This document shows positions 35,651 through 47,583 of a stretch of 64,000 bases of DNA, one piece after another (position 1 is the stretch's first letter; every line of letters begins with the position of its first letter). Source of the DNA: Entophlyctis helioformis (Eukaryota; Chytridiomycota; Chytridiomycetes; Chytridiales; Chytriomycetaceae). Made by a program: the position numbers and the translations under genes. The notes beneath the pieces were generated by a model, which made no database searches, had not been told where the DNA came from, and was given only the letters and a program-made list of their open reading frames with translations. The DNA lies in assembly GCA_025526915.1 (NCBI GenBank), contig JAHLKH010000010.1:186001-250000 (forward strand). The letters are read 5' to 3'.

Positions 35651-37440
35651 TTACTCCTTTGCGTCTCCGATTCCAGTGTTGTAGATGGCAAAGATGGCCT
35701 CAGACTCGGGCAGGGAGGGCGAGTCGTAGATCTTGCAGACACGCGTCTCGGCACGGCCCTTGCGCAGGTACAGGCTGTGTTTGCAGGTTGGCAGCCAAGC
35801 GAGTCAGCAAAGACACACAGAGAGAGGCAAAGAAACCACGCCAAAGGATATCCTACCGAGTCGTGGAAGCGTGGGCCATAATGTTGCCACCAATGGGTTT
35901 CTTGGGATCGGGGTTGAACATGGCTGCAGCACCATCGACTTGAGCAACGACCTGGTTGGTGATCACAACAGCAATGCCAAACTGTGCACATGCACATAGC
36001 AAGACGTGTCAGCCGACATGCATGAAAGGAGGTGGACATGAACCTATCCAACACACCTCGTCAGCAAGACGTTGGAGCATTCGCATGAACTGGGCAAGGT
36101 GCGATTGGCGGGCCGACAGCTCTCCGCGGCCAGCGTAGTCTGTGCGGTAAAGCGACGTGGCACTGTCGACAACAAGAAGAGCGAACCTGCAAAGAAGGAT
36201 TTAGCAAGCAGCGTCAGACGGACGTGAATGCACGATCTCGAGAGCATGCCCAGACTTACCGCTGCTCGGCCATCATGGAGGCTGCAACGCCAAGAAGCTT
36301 GCTCTGGTGGTCAGAGTTGTACGCGCGAGCACACGCCACATTGTCCAGAGCCTCGTCGCCGTTCATGCCATAGCTGCAAGGCCACCGGCACCATGGATTG
36401 CGATCAGGTCAATGCGGGGATTGGACACCAACACCAACAAGAGCAATGCGGTCATGCAGGGTCTTACTGTTCCGCAATGGCCAGCAGACGCTCGGGCGGA
36501 AGGTGCCCTCCGTTCAATGTACAAGCACTTGCCCTCGGCACCGCCCATGTCCATGGGAAGCTGGCAGAGGATGGCCAGCGTGTGGCAGATCTGCGTCTTG
36601 CCCGTGCGGAACTCGCCAAAGATCTCGGTGATGGCGCCGGTCTCGATGCCTCCACCAAGGAGGGCGTCGAGTGCCTTGGATCCGGTGGACACGGTGATGA
36701 TGTCGCCGCGACGCTGGTGGAACTCTGTGGCCGTGGTGAAGCCCATGGGCACGAGCTTGCCGGCTGAGGGAAGTGGATGCGATGCGTTGCGCCAGACACG
36801 CATGCAGGTGCATAGCAACCGAGTAAGCAAGCAAAGAAGGAAGCGACCGAGTAAGACATCCCAAGCGTCGAGACATCCCAAGCGTCCAGGCATCCCAGTC
36901 CAGCCGCACCTTCCATCAGGATCTTGTCTGCCTTGGCGTCCGAGATGCCCTTGATTTGCAGCAGCGCCTTCTTGGGCGTGAACGCAATCGACTCGACCGT
37001 GTGGAAGCCGGCCTCCTTGAGCATGGCGACCTCGCGGCTGGTGATGCCAAACTCCTGCGCAGTGCACGGGGCCGTGTCAGCCAGCCACATGCGCACGCAG
37101 GGGCACCACACCGGGGGGGCATGCACGCCGCGTGTGGCAGGTGCTCGTCCGATAGCTGGCCGGGCACGCTGGCCGGGCACGCTGCGTTGTCCGGACAAAC
37201 CCCACGAGGCCGTGCAGCCGGCAACGCAGGCGGGCGGCAGGCGGGCAGTGCGGGGGGCGAGTGCGGGGGCGAGTGGGTGCTGACCTCGAGCTTCGAGACG
37301 AGGATGGGACCAGACGGGTCCACGTCCATGCCCTGCTGCGTCGCCACCTGCTCCTGCTGGCCCTGGAACTGCACTTCGGGAGCCTCGACGGCTTCCTCTG
37401 CTTCCTGTGCCGCTTGTCGCTGCTTTTGACGCGGAGGCAT
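35651..37440 (-). CDS. RAD51: RAD51 recombinase (two single-base frame breaks in this sequence)
   Basis: Seven exons (37440-37285, 37054-36910, 36763-36468, 36373-36260, 36186-36057, 35981-35857, 35774-35651) cover the whole protein. A helix-hairpin-helix domain ([30 protein letters not shown]) precedes the RecA core. The core shows Walker [36 protein letters not shown] (Walker B), [41 protein letters not shown] and [20 protein letters not shown]51 forms the strand-exchange filament in homologous recombination. In exon 3 the conserved segment coding [19 protein letters not shown] is short of one base near 36511-36515 and another near 36491-36498. Exon phases fit only if both are restored, so a sequencing error or a recent double lesion is likely. 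Confidence 0.93.
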
Positions 37441-37948
37441 TTGGCGAGTTGCTGGTTTGGTGGCAAGCCAGTTTGCCGCGTTTCTGTGCTTTGTGGTTGT
37501 GCTGGTTGTTGTTGCTGGGTTGTTGCTGCGTTCAAGATCCCCGTCAAGCCAGCAGCACTAGAGAGAGATCAACGTTGCAGCACTGACGGCCAAGTGGAAA
37601 CAGTCGGGTGGAAACAAACTCTGGTGTATTGCTGCCAGCCCAGTGGCATCCAACCACGCCAAGCCTGCCTGCCATCTAAGCCTCCCCCATGCGTCGCTGC
37701 TCTGCTCCTGTACAACCACACAACACCTCAGACGGCTTCCAGCGGCGACTCTTCGGGCTCAGACTCTTCTGCAATCCCTGCAGGGCCGCGCGCGCTCGAC
37801 CCAGCCATCATCAGACGCGCCGGCGTGGGGTTGCCAACCGGCGATCCTGCAACGGCCGCACGCCGCGCTTGGGCGGCCCAGCAGCCGAGGGCGACGGGCC
37901 CCTGCAGCACCGCCCGCATGGCGTATCGTGTCTTGGCGCGGCCGCCTC
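37441..37948. other. Intergenic region 3' of the AMPK-related kinase
   Basis: About 510 bp upstream of RAD51 and downstream of the kinase stop. Apart from GT-rich stretches near 37500 nothing recognisable is seen. Confidence 0.4.
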
Positions 37949-40522
37949 CTACCACCACATTGCTGGAGCCGGAGACGGCCCGACTGGCGACTCGCCATGC
38001 GGTGACGTGGTGGTTGCCGACGATCCGGGAGCAGCGCGCATCGACTCCATGAGGTAGCCACGCCGGCCTCGGCCACCGGTCGCGACGGACGGGGGCAGCA
38101 TCGAGCCCATCGACGTGGATGCGCTGCCGAACCCATTCACTGGATGCGACGTCGACAGACTGCCGTGGAATAAGCCTGCACCGGCCGAGCTGGAGAGGGA
38201 CCCCGAGCTCCCGCCAGAGCCGCTGCCGGGAACGAGGGACGGCGTCGACGCAGACAGCGGCGACAGAGACGTGGCGTTGCTGGCAAAGTTGAGGAGCGGA
38301 TGGTCGGACGGACTGACCGACTTTTGCCATGCCTGCGTAAAGTACTTTTCAATGTCCGTGTTGAGCGGAGCATGGCGGGGATCGGCGACGAGACCCCAGA
38401 GGCGGATCGCGCAATGGCCTGGCCAGCAGACATCATGGCAACGTCGTCGCCGCCGCCGCCCGCGATCGAAATGGAGGTCACCATGCCACTTGTGCCGGCC
38501 GACCCTGCGCTCACGCCGGACATGGCAGAGATTTGGCTGGATGCGCTGATGCTCTGCACCATGAGGCACCCCCGTTGCTGCCGACGCTCGTGACGCTGCT
38601 GCGCTCTTCCATGGGCGAGATGGGGCTTGCCACGTCCATCGACATGGCTCCTGCCTCGGATACTGCGTTTGCGGCGGCAAGCTCGCGCTCGCGTCTCAGC
38701 AACAGGTACCAGAGAGCAGACGCCTGGTCGCATGCATTCGAGTGCACCGACGCCAGAATGGACTGCACGTCAAAGCCGATCGCCTCGAGTTTGGCCGCCA
38801 GAAGCATCTCTCGCTCGTTCCTGCGAGCAGCGGCTCGTCTGGCAGTCCGGCTGCCGGCGTTCCAGGCGGAGGCTGCGGCGCAACATAGTCTGTGTACCAC
38901 GGGTGCCGGAACGCGTCTGCAATGGTGATGCGCTCGCTTGGGTTGATCTTGAGGAACCGAGACACAAAATCCTTGCTCACTGGCCATGCGCGTCTTGGAG
39001 CGTCAGCCGATTGCAGCCACAAAGTGCATGGCACGAGCAGCGGTCTCACCGTCTGACAGAAACTCTGGAAACTCATAGTCCAACTCGGTGATCTTCTTGT
39101 GCGTCATGGCATCGTTGTCCTCGTCAAAGGGCAGGTATCCGCAGAGCAGCGTGTACAGAATGACACCTGTTCAGTGCGCCATTGCAAAGATTAGTCAGTC
39201 AACCGGCCAGCCAGCCAACTGGTAGATCATGCATGACAATTCAAGCCATGTCCGCCATGGCAAGTCCCACTTGCCTAGCGACCAAATGTCTGCCTCCGGG
39301 CCAGAGTACCGCCTTCCAGAGACGATTTCTGCGAATGCAAGAGCAGCCGTGTCAGTCGAGCTGGTGCATGCACAGCCCACCATCCGATACGCGGTCTCAC
39401 CAGGAGAAGCATATGCAGACGATCCGCAGTATGTATCGAGCAGCTTGGTGTTCTCATAGTCGCGCGTGAACCCAAAGTCGATCAGCTTGACATGCAGATC
39501 ATCTGTCAACAGAATGTTTTCCAGTTTCAAGTCGCTGCGATCGGGTTCACCCCGCCAAACACACATGTCAGCGCGTCAGCCGCAGCTCCCAGTTTCCAGG
39601 GACAGAGGCTGTCCAAGACAGGCAACAGGCAGGCAGAAGGCACACGCCGCTCACCGATGCACAAAGTTCTTTTCGTGGCACTGGGCCACGGCGTCCATGA
39701 TCTGGCCAAAGATGCGACGGCATTCCGGCAGCTGGTCATCGAGACGGCCGTGCTTGACGATATAGTCGAATGCCTCGCCGCCGTTGCAGAACTCCATGAC
39801 CATGTAGATCCGGCTCTCGGTGCACAGCACCTCGTACAGCTGCGCAATGTTTGGGTGCCGCATCTGCCGCCAGGCTTCAATCTGTGAGCATGGCATGGCA
39901 TGGCATGCATGGCGGGTGAGTGGTCTGCAAGACGATCAAGGCGTGGCCGGCCCCTCGGGCTCACCTCTCGGACAAGGGCCGGAGCATGAATCTTGTCGAC
40001 AATCTTGACCGCCACCTGGTGGCCCGTCAGCTTGTGGCGGCCGAGCTTGACCTTGCCGAACGTGCCTGCACAGGCCGACGCCGACACCAACGCCGACAGA
40101 TGGGCAAGGGGCAATCAGTGTCCGAAAGCGGGCCAGCGAGCGAGCAGCCCGGCCAGCGGTACCTTCGCCAATGGTCTTGCCGAGGGTGTAGTTGCCCACG
40201 AGCGGCACCGAGGTCGACTGCAGAAAGTTGAGCAGGTCGTTCTGCTGCGACACCGACAGCTGTTGGCCATACGGATGTGCCGCATGCGAGTGTGTGAGTG
40301 TGCGTCAGTGTGCCAGCTCCACCGACACGGAAGCCGCAGCCACGAGCCAGACGGGCGACGGCAAGCGTGTGCGACCGAGGCGGCAGGCGAGAGCCGGCGG
40401 GCCGTCTGTCTGTCTGCACACGGCCGTGGCTCTGCTGCTGTCTGCCAGGCATCTGCTAGAGGGCATCTGCTGCCAGGCGCTGCCAGCCCGCCACAAGGCC
40501 GTACCTTTCGCCGAGCAGACAT
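37949..40522 (-). CDS. CAMK/AMPK-related Ser/Thr protein kinase with UBA-like domain
   Basis: About eleven exons (40522-40505, 40259-40163, 40065-39965, 39881-39655, 39534-39401, 39328-39275, 39166-39050, 38979-38898, 38820-about 38634, 38553-38515, 38332-37949) give roughly 479 residues. Kinase signatures are YTLGKTIGEG/TFGKVKLG, HQVAVKIVDK, NFVHRDLKLENILL, VKLIDFGFTRDYE, YCGSSAYASPEIVSG and DIWSLGVILYTLLCGYLPF. A UBA-like segment follows directly (AAKLEAIGFDVQSILASVHS), as in MARK/SIK/SNRK-type kinases. The rest is Ser/Gly-rich. The intron at 39167-39274 begins with GC (CTAG|GCAAGT). The donor closing exon 9 has alternatives. Apparent frame changes in the tail are explained by in-phase introns. 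Confidence 0.85.
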
Positions 40523-40938
40523 TATTCAGAATGGTGATGGAAAGACGGGCCCGGTTCTCATACCATTACCCCTGGTGGAATTGCTGTGATTGGCCGATCC
40601 TGGTGGGATCGCTGTGATTGGTCGATCTAGAGAGCCCTTGCGCAGTGCTGACACTGCGCGATGCGAGCACAGCAACGGCAGTGGTGCAGGTAGCAGCGCC
40701 TGCTGTCTCGCTGGGCGGTGCGTGTGTGTCCTCCATGAATAAAGAGGGGCGAATGCATAGTCATGTGCAACGCTCTCTCTCTCTCTGAGGAGCATGCCAT
40801 TCCACACACACACAGACCAGTGCTCCATTCATTGCCGCCAAACAATCAGAGCATGCCAATGCAAACAAACACCAGATCGCGACTTGCCACGACACACAAC
40901 AACACGCAACAAAAAACCAACAAGCACGCCCAACACAC
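40523..40938. other. Divergent intergenic region (kinase / XPG-Fanzor gene)
   Basis: About 415 bp. Besides the duplicated CCAAT boxes it has a CTCTCTCTCTCT tract at about 40772-40784 that may act as the core promoter of the plus-strand gene. No terminal inverted repeat or duplicated target site was recognised. Confidence 0.4.
40588..40621 (-). promoter_or_regulatory. Duplicated CCAAT boxes upstream of the AMPK-related kinase
   Basis: Two copies of GCTGTGATTGG[C/T]CGATC, 28 bp apart, each carry CCAAT on the minus strand, 66-100 bp upstream of the kinase ATG. This is a typical spacing for NF-Y/HAP sites. Confidence 0.45.
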
Positions 40939-43900
40939 ATGGGAGTCGTCGGCGCGACTCCTCCCATCGACAAAGCAGGTGGTAGCAAAACCTTTGATCC
41001 CACAAACCCTCTCTCGGGTGCAATTCAGGTCGTGGTACAGCCCCATCAAACACTGCAGCAGCACAACACAGAGCGTCCGCCCATCCAGTGTGTTGTGCAT
41101 GTGGACGTTCTCAGTCTTTTTGCCGGCGATATCTACAAAGCAGCACCAATACTGCTGGCACAGCCAGAGGAAAACTGGACGCCGACACTCGAGCCGCTCA
41201 TTGCCAGCCTCGCAGCATCGATTGGAAAGCTCCACACAGTCCGGCTCCATGTCGATGGCTTGCTTCTCAACACCAATATCAAGGCTGTCCGCACTGAGCG
41301 GGCACGGGTAAATTTGGAAGCAGCATTGTCGATCCAGACAATGGTGGCCAAGCGAAAAGCAGACCAGAAAGGCAACAGGCTCACAAAGTATGCCACTTGC
41401 TGCTGTTGATTTGCATACCGTGCTGACTGAGTGCCCTTCCAGGGACGAGATCCAGTCACTCCAGTGGGCGTTTCCATTGACATGCGAGCGTAAGGCGGCA
41501 ATCTGTGGGGCCATTGGGGGTCTTCTTGGATACTTTGGGGAAGGGTCATCTGTGTGCCTTTGCAAGAATGAGGCGGATGTTTGCATTGCATGCCGTGTGC
41601 GCGAAGCAAGGTTGGTTGGTCTTCTGCATGCCTCTCCAATCCATGGCTCACGCGCCTTTCTTGACAGCAATGTGCCGGTCGTCGTCATCAGTGGTGATAC
41701 CGACCTTATCTTTCATTGTGCCGGCTATTGCCCTGTCCTGCTGCTGCAAATGCGCGGCAGACAGATTGCGCGGATGAGATCGTACAACCACCCAGGTGTA
41801 GCATCTATTGCAGCCACCTTTGACTTGCCAGACATTCTTGACATCTGCCGGTTGGTGGCAGCCGCAGCGAGAAATGACTATTTTCATTGTGATGAGATTG
41901 GTATGTTGGCTTGCCTGCTTTGCAATTTTGGATGCCATGCGCTGCGACCTTGACTTACTCGTGATGCTGCAATGATGACTTGCAAGGGATCGTCACGGCT
42001 GCAAAGTGCATTATGGCATGCATTCGTTTTGAGGCAACATGGGCAGGGATCACTGTCGCAGAGTTCTGTCAACGCCTGCAAGACCCAGACCTTGCCAGGA
42101 TGTTTGTGGACGTCTTCAAGGCCTCATTTATGTTGCAGATGTACAAGATCGGCGGCAAGCCTCTTGCTCAATCGTTCAGCAATGCCTTCGCGGTGTTTCT
42201 CGACCGTGACGAAACTGGAGCGGATATTGGAGAGTTCACAGACCAAAGCCATGGTTGTTATGGGGATGTTTTTGCTCAAATGATACCGCTGTAAGTCTTG
42301 CTTTGGATGCACTTGGACAGCATGGCATTGACATGAATGCATGCATCATCCAATGGCAACAGCAGGACTGCCAACAGGACCGCCTCGGCTCGAAAAAAGT
42401 AGGCGTGCTTGTGATCTCTGGAGGATTCTCATGGCACTGACTCTGATGGATGCCACTGGCAGATCTGCCTCTGCATGCACGGCCCGCAGTGGCTGCTGCT
42501 TGAGCCACACGGCACAGCAGCTGAAGGGCAATGCCAGTGGTGCGGTTTGGCACCTTACACGGGATGAAGTCATGGTGCTCGCCAAGCACATTGTCAACAC
42601 AAGGCAACTGGACGACGTTTTTGTCATGCTCAACGGCTGCCGTGTCGTGTTTAGCTGCGTTCTCCGATGCACGGCAGACCTCCTCGCCGACGACATTCTC
42701 AACGGCCGCGACATCCTTGCTGATATCTGCGAGAATGCAAGCAAGCAGCTGCTGCAGGCTGTGCATGATGGCGTATCGCTAAAGAAGCATATGCAAGGCT
42801 CAGCCCGGCTGGCAAGATTCTTTATCACGCATTGGTGGGTTTTGCGAGGCTTGGATGCGTGTCTTGGCTGTCCACTGCATGCTGTTGCTGATCTTCAATG
42901 CTGTCGGCTTGATCCATTACTGGGCGAGCAGAATGTGATAGCAAGACTGAATGATCGGCTCAAGAAGTATCCAGGCTTGAAATGCGCATCTTTCAGGCGT
43001 CTAAAAACGCCAGGTTTGCTCTGCACGGGTTGACACAGTGTGGCATTGTGTATTCACCACTGATCACGGCATTTGTGTGACAGTCAAGGGTAAAAAGACA
43101 AAGCAGCCGCTCAGAAGGAGCACACGGATTGCGACCCCAGAAGCTGTTGCCGATATTCGCGAAACGGCCATAAAGACGCTCAATGCCCTGACAAACCCAA
43201 CGGATGTCAGGCATGCTGATTTCCAAGTGTCAGAATTTGGCGAGTGTTATGACCAAGCAAAGCAGATGCTGCAGTCGATTATCAATCGAGTACCGGTGCG
43301 TCTTTGCATTTGCTGGCTCTGTTTGCATGTGACGGCTTGCTGCGATTGCTTATCCTTCCACTCAACAGGCCGTCAAGCCACCAAAACCATGCAAGATGCT
43401 GCTGCCACCTCGAGCTGCAGATGATAGAGGCACAGATTGCGACAAGGTCTTTCACATTGGTGTGCTTCAAGACACAAGGACGACTGTGAGTTGAACTGCA
43501 GGCTTGTGATTGCGAGCATCTTGTGCACATTCAAGATGCATGCCTAACATTGCATTCAACCACGGCAGGATCCATACCTGGTCACACCGGCCATGCAGGC
43601 TGAGCGTGATAAGGAGCGAGCTGAGCAAGCTGAGAAGGCCAAGACCAAGAAGTTCATCCAGGAGCACAAGAAGGATGCAAGCAGGCAAGCCCGCCAGGCT
43701 CCATCTGAGGACGAGACACGGGCGTAAGTGGCATATGGCATGGCATGTGCCTTGAGTGTGTGTGCTGACCGGTGCGTTCTTTGACAGATATGAGCGTGGT
43801 GAAAGATCGGCGATAGAGCAGATGCTTGAAAAGATCCACCGCATGATGGCATTGCCAGTCATGACAGCTGCTGCTGCCATCCATGGCAATGAGGCAAGGC

Positions 43901-46900
43901 CAGTGGAGAGCACATACGATCGCCCTGAGCAGATTGTCAAAATGGAGGTATGAGTTTGGATTGCCATGTTGCTCTGCATGTCTGGCTTTGTGTATGTTGA
44001 CTTGTGCTACATACAGGAAATGCTCTCTGGAGATCCAATGCTTGCAAAGTATTTTGGACGCCAGGCCAAGACGGCGCCGGCAACACAGACCCGCGGTTCG
44101 GTCTCAGAAAGCATCTTCAATGGCGTGTACCGATACACGGCCGACGTGCGGCGTGCATGCATCACTATGATCGGCGCCATCGTCGAAGAGCTCGTCGCAC
44201 TCGACCCAGATGCACCGCTGCCACTCAAGTTCTGCGTCATGGAGGCCAGGAGGAATGGTGAGATGGAATATGTGTATATTGATCCTGATCACTTCAAGGA
44301 CGAGAGCGCGTGGCTCTACGCCGCTGGATGCGTCCTCAGATGGCCAGTTAATGCCCGGCGCATGTACGGCGAAGGCCCGCTCTGCAGCAACACCGACATT
44401 GCTCACTATGGCGACTTGGTGAGACTTGAGGCGGGCACGATGGTCAAGATCTGCACCTTCACCGACGACACAGCACCAGCAGTAGCAACAGCAGCACCAG
44501 CAGCAGTAGCCGCCGCATCCAGCAGCACCGATGCCCAACCACCAGCCATCGAGCCACCACTACAACGGGCAGTACCATCGGCAAATGATCTGCTCAAGGT
44601 GCTCACAAACAGCACCTCTAGTGGCGAGGGAGCCGTCACGATGCTTCTGCGATACCTGGGCTACATTCTCACCGGTCAGGAGTCGGTCATGCCGCGGGCG
44701 ACAAAGCATGTGGCCCACTCGTGGATTGTGACCATCATGCAGATGATCATCAACCGCGAATGGACACAGCAGATGATCCGGGACAGCATGACCAAGATGC
44801 GGGCTGGTGTGGCGCGGGCAGCCAAGATGGACGCGACGCAGGCCGGCTCATTGCTGTCAGCCATTGTGCACATGGACGCAAGCACGATGCATGCCGTTTT
44901 GCCTGGCAGGCTTGACGACAGTTTGTGTGCAGCTGCTCGGAACGACATCTACAAAAATCTGGCACGGGGCATCTGTGGCATGCTTGCTGTGCACTTCATG
45001 ACCCACCAGTCGATGCTCATTGACTGGGCAATCCACCGACTGATTCCTGGTATATCTGCTGACAAGGCAGCGGAATTTGCCAAGGCAATGGATACAGCCA
45101 CCGGGGACGCCACGTCTGGCACGCCACTGTCAACCAGACAAGACGGACGCGTTGTCGAGATCCCACAAGCACTGCACAGGCTCACGGCGGTCGTGCGCAA
45201 CAAGTCGCTGTCAGAGGCCGGCAAGTTCAAGCAGTTGTGTGATCTCGCAGGCTCATCCCTCAAGTTGTGTCCGCAGCCTGCAGGCCGCGATCCGTTTGTC
45301 CTCATCACTGAGACCACCCTCTTTTGGGCGGTGATGAGGACAAAGGATGAGCGCATCCGTGGCAATCAGGATCCTGCTTTGCAGGCATTGAGACTACAGC
45401 TTCTGGCTGCACTTGGTTGGTCGCACTGCCTGTATATGCCATGTGTACACAATTTGATGCTGACACTGCACTTTTCTCCAAGGCTACAAAGATGCCAAGT
45501 CAGCTCTTAAGTTCCCAAAAGGATATCCAAGATGCATTCAGCGCAAGTCGCGAGGTTTCCATCTTTGACATCCTTCTCCCAGGTCTCCGCCCCAAGAAAG
45601 GTCGCTTCCAGACACCTTCAGAAGCCAAAGATGAGATGGACGCGGTTGCCAAGGCCACAGCCAAGGCGACGCGAGAGGCCGATGAGCAGGGTCTGGATGG
45701 CAAGGAGCGCGAGAAGCATATCAAGGCTGCGATTGATGCTGTGCGTCCAGCAAGACCAGCCAAGGCGATCCTACTTGGCAGCATCATGACGATGGATACA
45801 GCATCTACCAGCTGGCTCTGGACTGCCGCACAAACCGTCCAGAGTCACCTTGCTGTATGTGGCGTGCTTGAATGCGATGGTGCACACATTGATTCTGACT
45901 GCCGCCTTGATCTGCAGATCCCAACGCGGCGTCTTCAGGCGAGCAGCCGTGGCTTGTTGACGAGGCTGATGGCGAGCCCGATTACATTAACGGCGAATGT
46001 GAGTTGCTGTGCCAATCCAGACGCGCACTTGTTGTCCACACCGACTGACATGCCATCCACAGCCGCCAATCCAGCCAACCCGTCAGCCGCCAAGCCATAC
46101 ACGCCCAATCCTGTAAGTCACTTGCATGCTAAACTCGCGCATTGGTGCACATGCATTGCACATTCCTCACTCATGCCATGGCATGACAGGGCAAGCGCAA
46201 CTTTTATGCCTCACAGCGACTGCGCACATCATCAAGCCAACAATCTGTTCACTGACCAAGGCTACCAGACTGTTCGCGTTGTCAGCTTTGATTGGGGCCA
46301 GCGGTACCTGTATGGCGCGTCCAGCATCTTGGTTGATCTCAGAGACTTTTCGTATAAGCTCGAGTCCAACTACGTGCTCTCCTCTGGCATGTTTCAAGCT
46401 GAGCGTGACTTTCAGCGGTGGTATGCATGCAATGACTCTGCCACGTGCACTCTTGACCAGATCAACTCACAGTGCCTGCCTCCTGTGCCAGGCTCAACAA
46501 TCGATATGCCAAGGCAGCCGACATCCAGGCGGCCATTGCATTCAAGACAGCAAAGCATGCCGATCCAAACGTCAAGCCTGGCGAGAGAGCCTTTTGGGAT
46601 CTGCGCTGCCATGCGTACTGCACGCCATTCCTGAATGCACGGGTACGTTTTCTCTGTTCTGGATGCCCATTGACATGGCCGCCATGCTGCTTGATCGCCT
46701 GCTGATTGCACTGGATGGCATGGCATGCATGGCATTCCACAGAAGGTCAAGGCCAAGCGGTTCACCATGCGCAGCAGCCGCACGTCTGATCGCGGAAACG
46801 CTCTTGAGGGCATCATGAAGCTGGCAGGATCGACCACTGGAGAGCGCGCATCTGCTGCGTCTCAAGGCCGCTGTGACAAGCCAACAGAGAAGGACATTCC

Positions 46901-47059
46901 CGTTGTCTGGGCATTTGGCATCGACTTTACAGGTCAAGGTGGCCGGCACGCTGTGTTTGAGAAGTTTCTCATCAGGCATCTGCGGTCGTCTGGATATGCC
47001 TATGTGCGTCTGATGCCACGCTGTCCATCCATCCATCCATCCATCTGTGCACCCAACTG

Positions 47060-47090
<31 letters not shown>

Positions 47091-47542
47091 TCTACCGCTG
47101 CAACGAGAACCTGACCAGCCAGATGTGCCCGCAGTGCAAGCAGCGGATCCCATACGAGAACCGCACCAACCTGCGACGCTACGAGTGCATACCATGCACG
47201 ACCGTCTACCACCGCGATGTGCTTGGAGCCACCAACATCGGGATGGTTGCACTGTGGCATCTGCTCTTTGGACACCGGCCGCTCTACTTGACACACACCA
47301 AAACCGACAGCAATCCAGCCACGACAGAGTACCTTGCAGACATCGAGGCAATGCATCTATTCATCCAGGATCGTGCACGAAATGCTCCGTCTGTTGTCCC
47401 ACAGCCTCAAACGCGGAAACACTTCAAGTCGCATGTGGCCTCATGGGACCAGATCAGCCTGCCGTCCTGTGGCGTTCAAGACACGGTCCATCCGTCGCCA
47501 GCTGCGACCAACACGCAGACAGCCTGCCCTCAAGTCACTTGA
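40939..47542 (+). CDS. XPG/FEN1-like flap nuclease fused to a TnpB/Fanzor-type RuvC nuclease
   Basis: Eighteen exons (40939-41387, 41443-41610, 41668-41900, 41987-42290, 42463-42838, 42997-43047, 43107-43295, 43369-43485, 43569-43723, 43788-43947, 44017-45415, 45532-45858, 45918-45998, 46063-46112, 46269-46420, 46492-46642, 46743-47003, 47090-47542) join in phase to about 1,691 residues. N-terminal third: VVHVDVLSLF, TVRLHVDGLL with TERAR, CLCKNEADVCIA, VVVISGDTDLIFHC and ARNDYF...GIVTAAK, the acidic sites and H2TH turn of XPG/FEN1 nucleases. A long helical middle is unrecognised. C-terminus: RuvC-I VVSFDWGQRYLYGA, RuvC-II CNENLTSQMCPQC, zinc ribbon CPQC...CIPC, RuvC-III YHRDVLGATNI. If the 43048-43106 intron is not spliced, the XPG part ends alone at 43080 (537 residues). 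Confidence 0.7.
47061..47088 (+). repeat. (CA)n microsatellite forming an intron acceptor
   Basis: A run of about 14 CA units ends in CAG, which is the acceptor before the last Fanzor exon. Confidence 0.85.
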
Positions 47543-47583
47543 CCTGCATCCCACACAGTGACTTGTTTGACTACCAACTTTGA

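Noticed and set aside
37949..38979. Three apparent frameshifts in the tail of the AMPK-related kinase
   Set aside because: In-phase introns explain them: a TG|GTACAC donor to GCAG acceptor, a short one before SISASSQ, and GGC|GTGAGC to ACGCAG. Exon lengths then fit exactly.
43048..46268. Apparent frame breaks inside the XPG-Fanzor gene near 43,080, 45,520, 45,910 and 46,240
   Set aside because: Alternative GT-AG borders (43048-43106, 45416-45531, 45859-45917, 46113-46268) remove all of them and keep phase, so the gene need not be a pseudogene.
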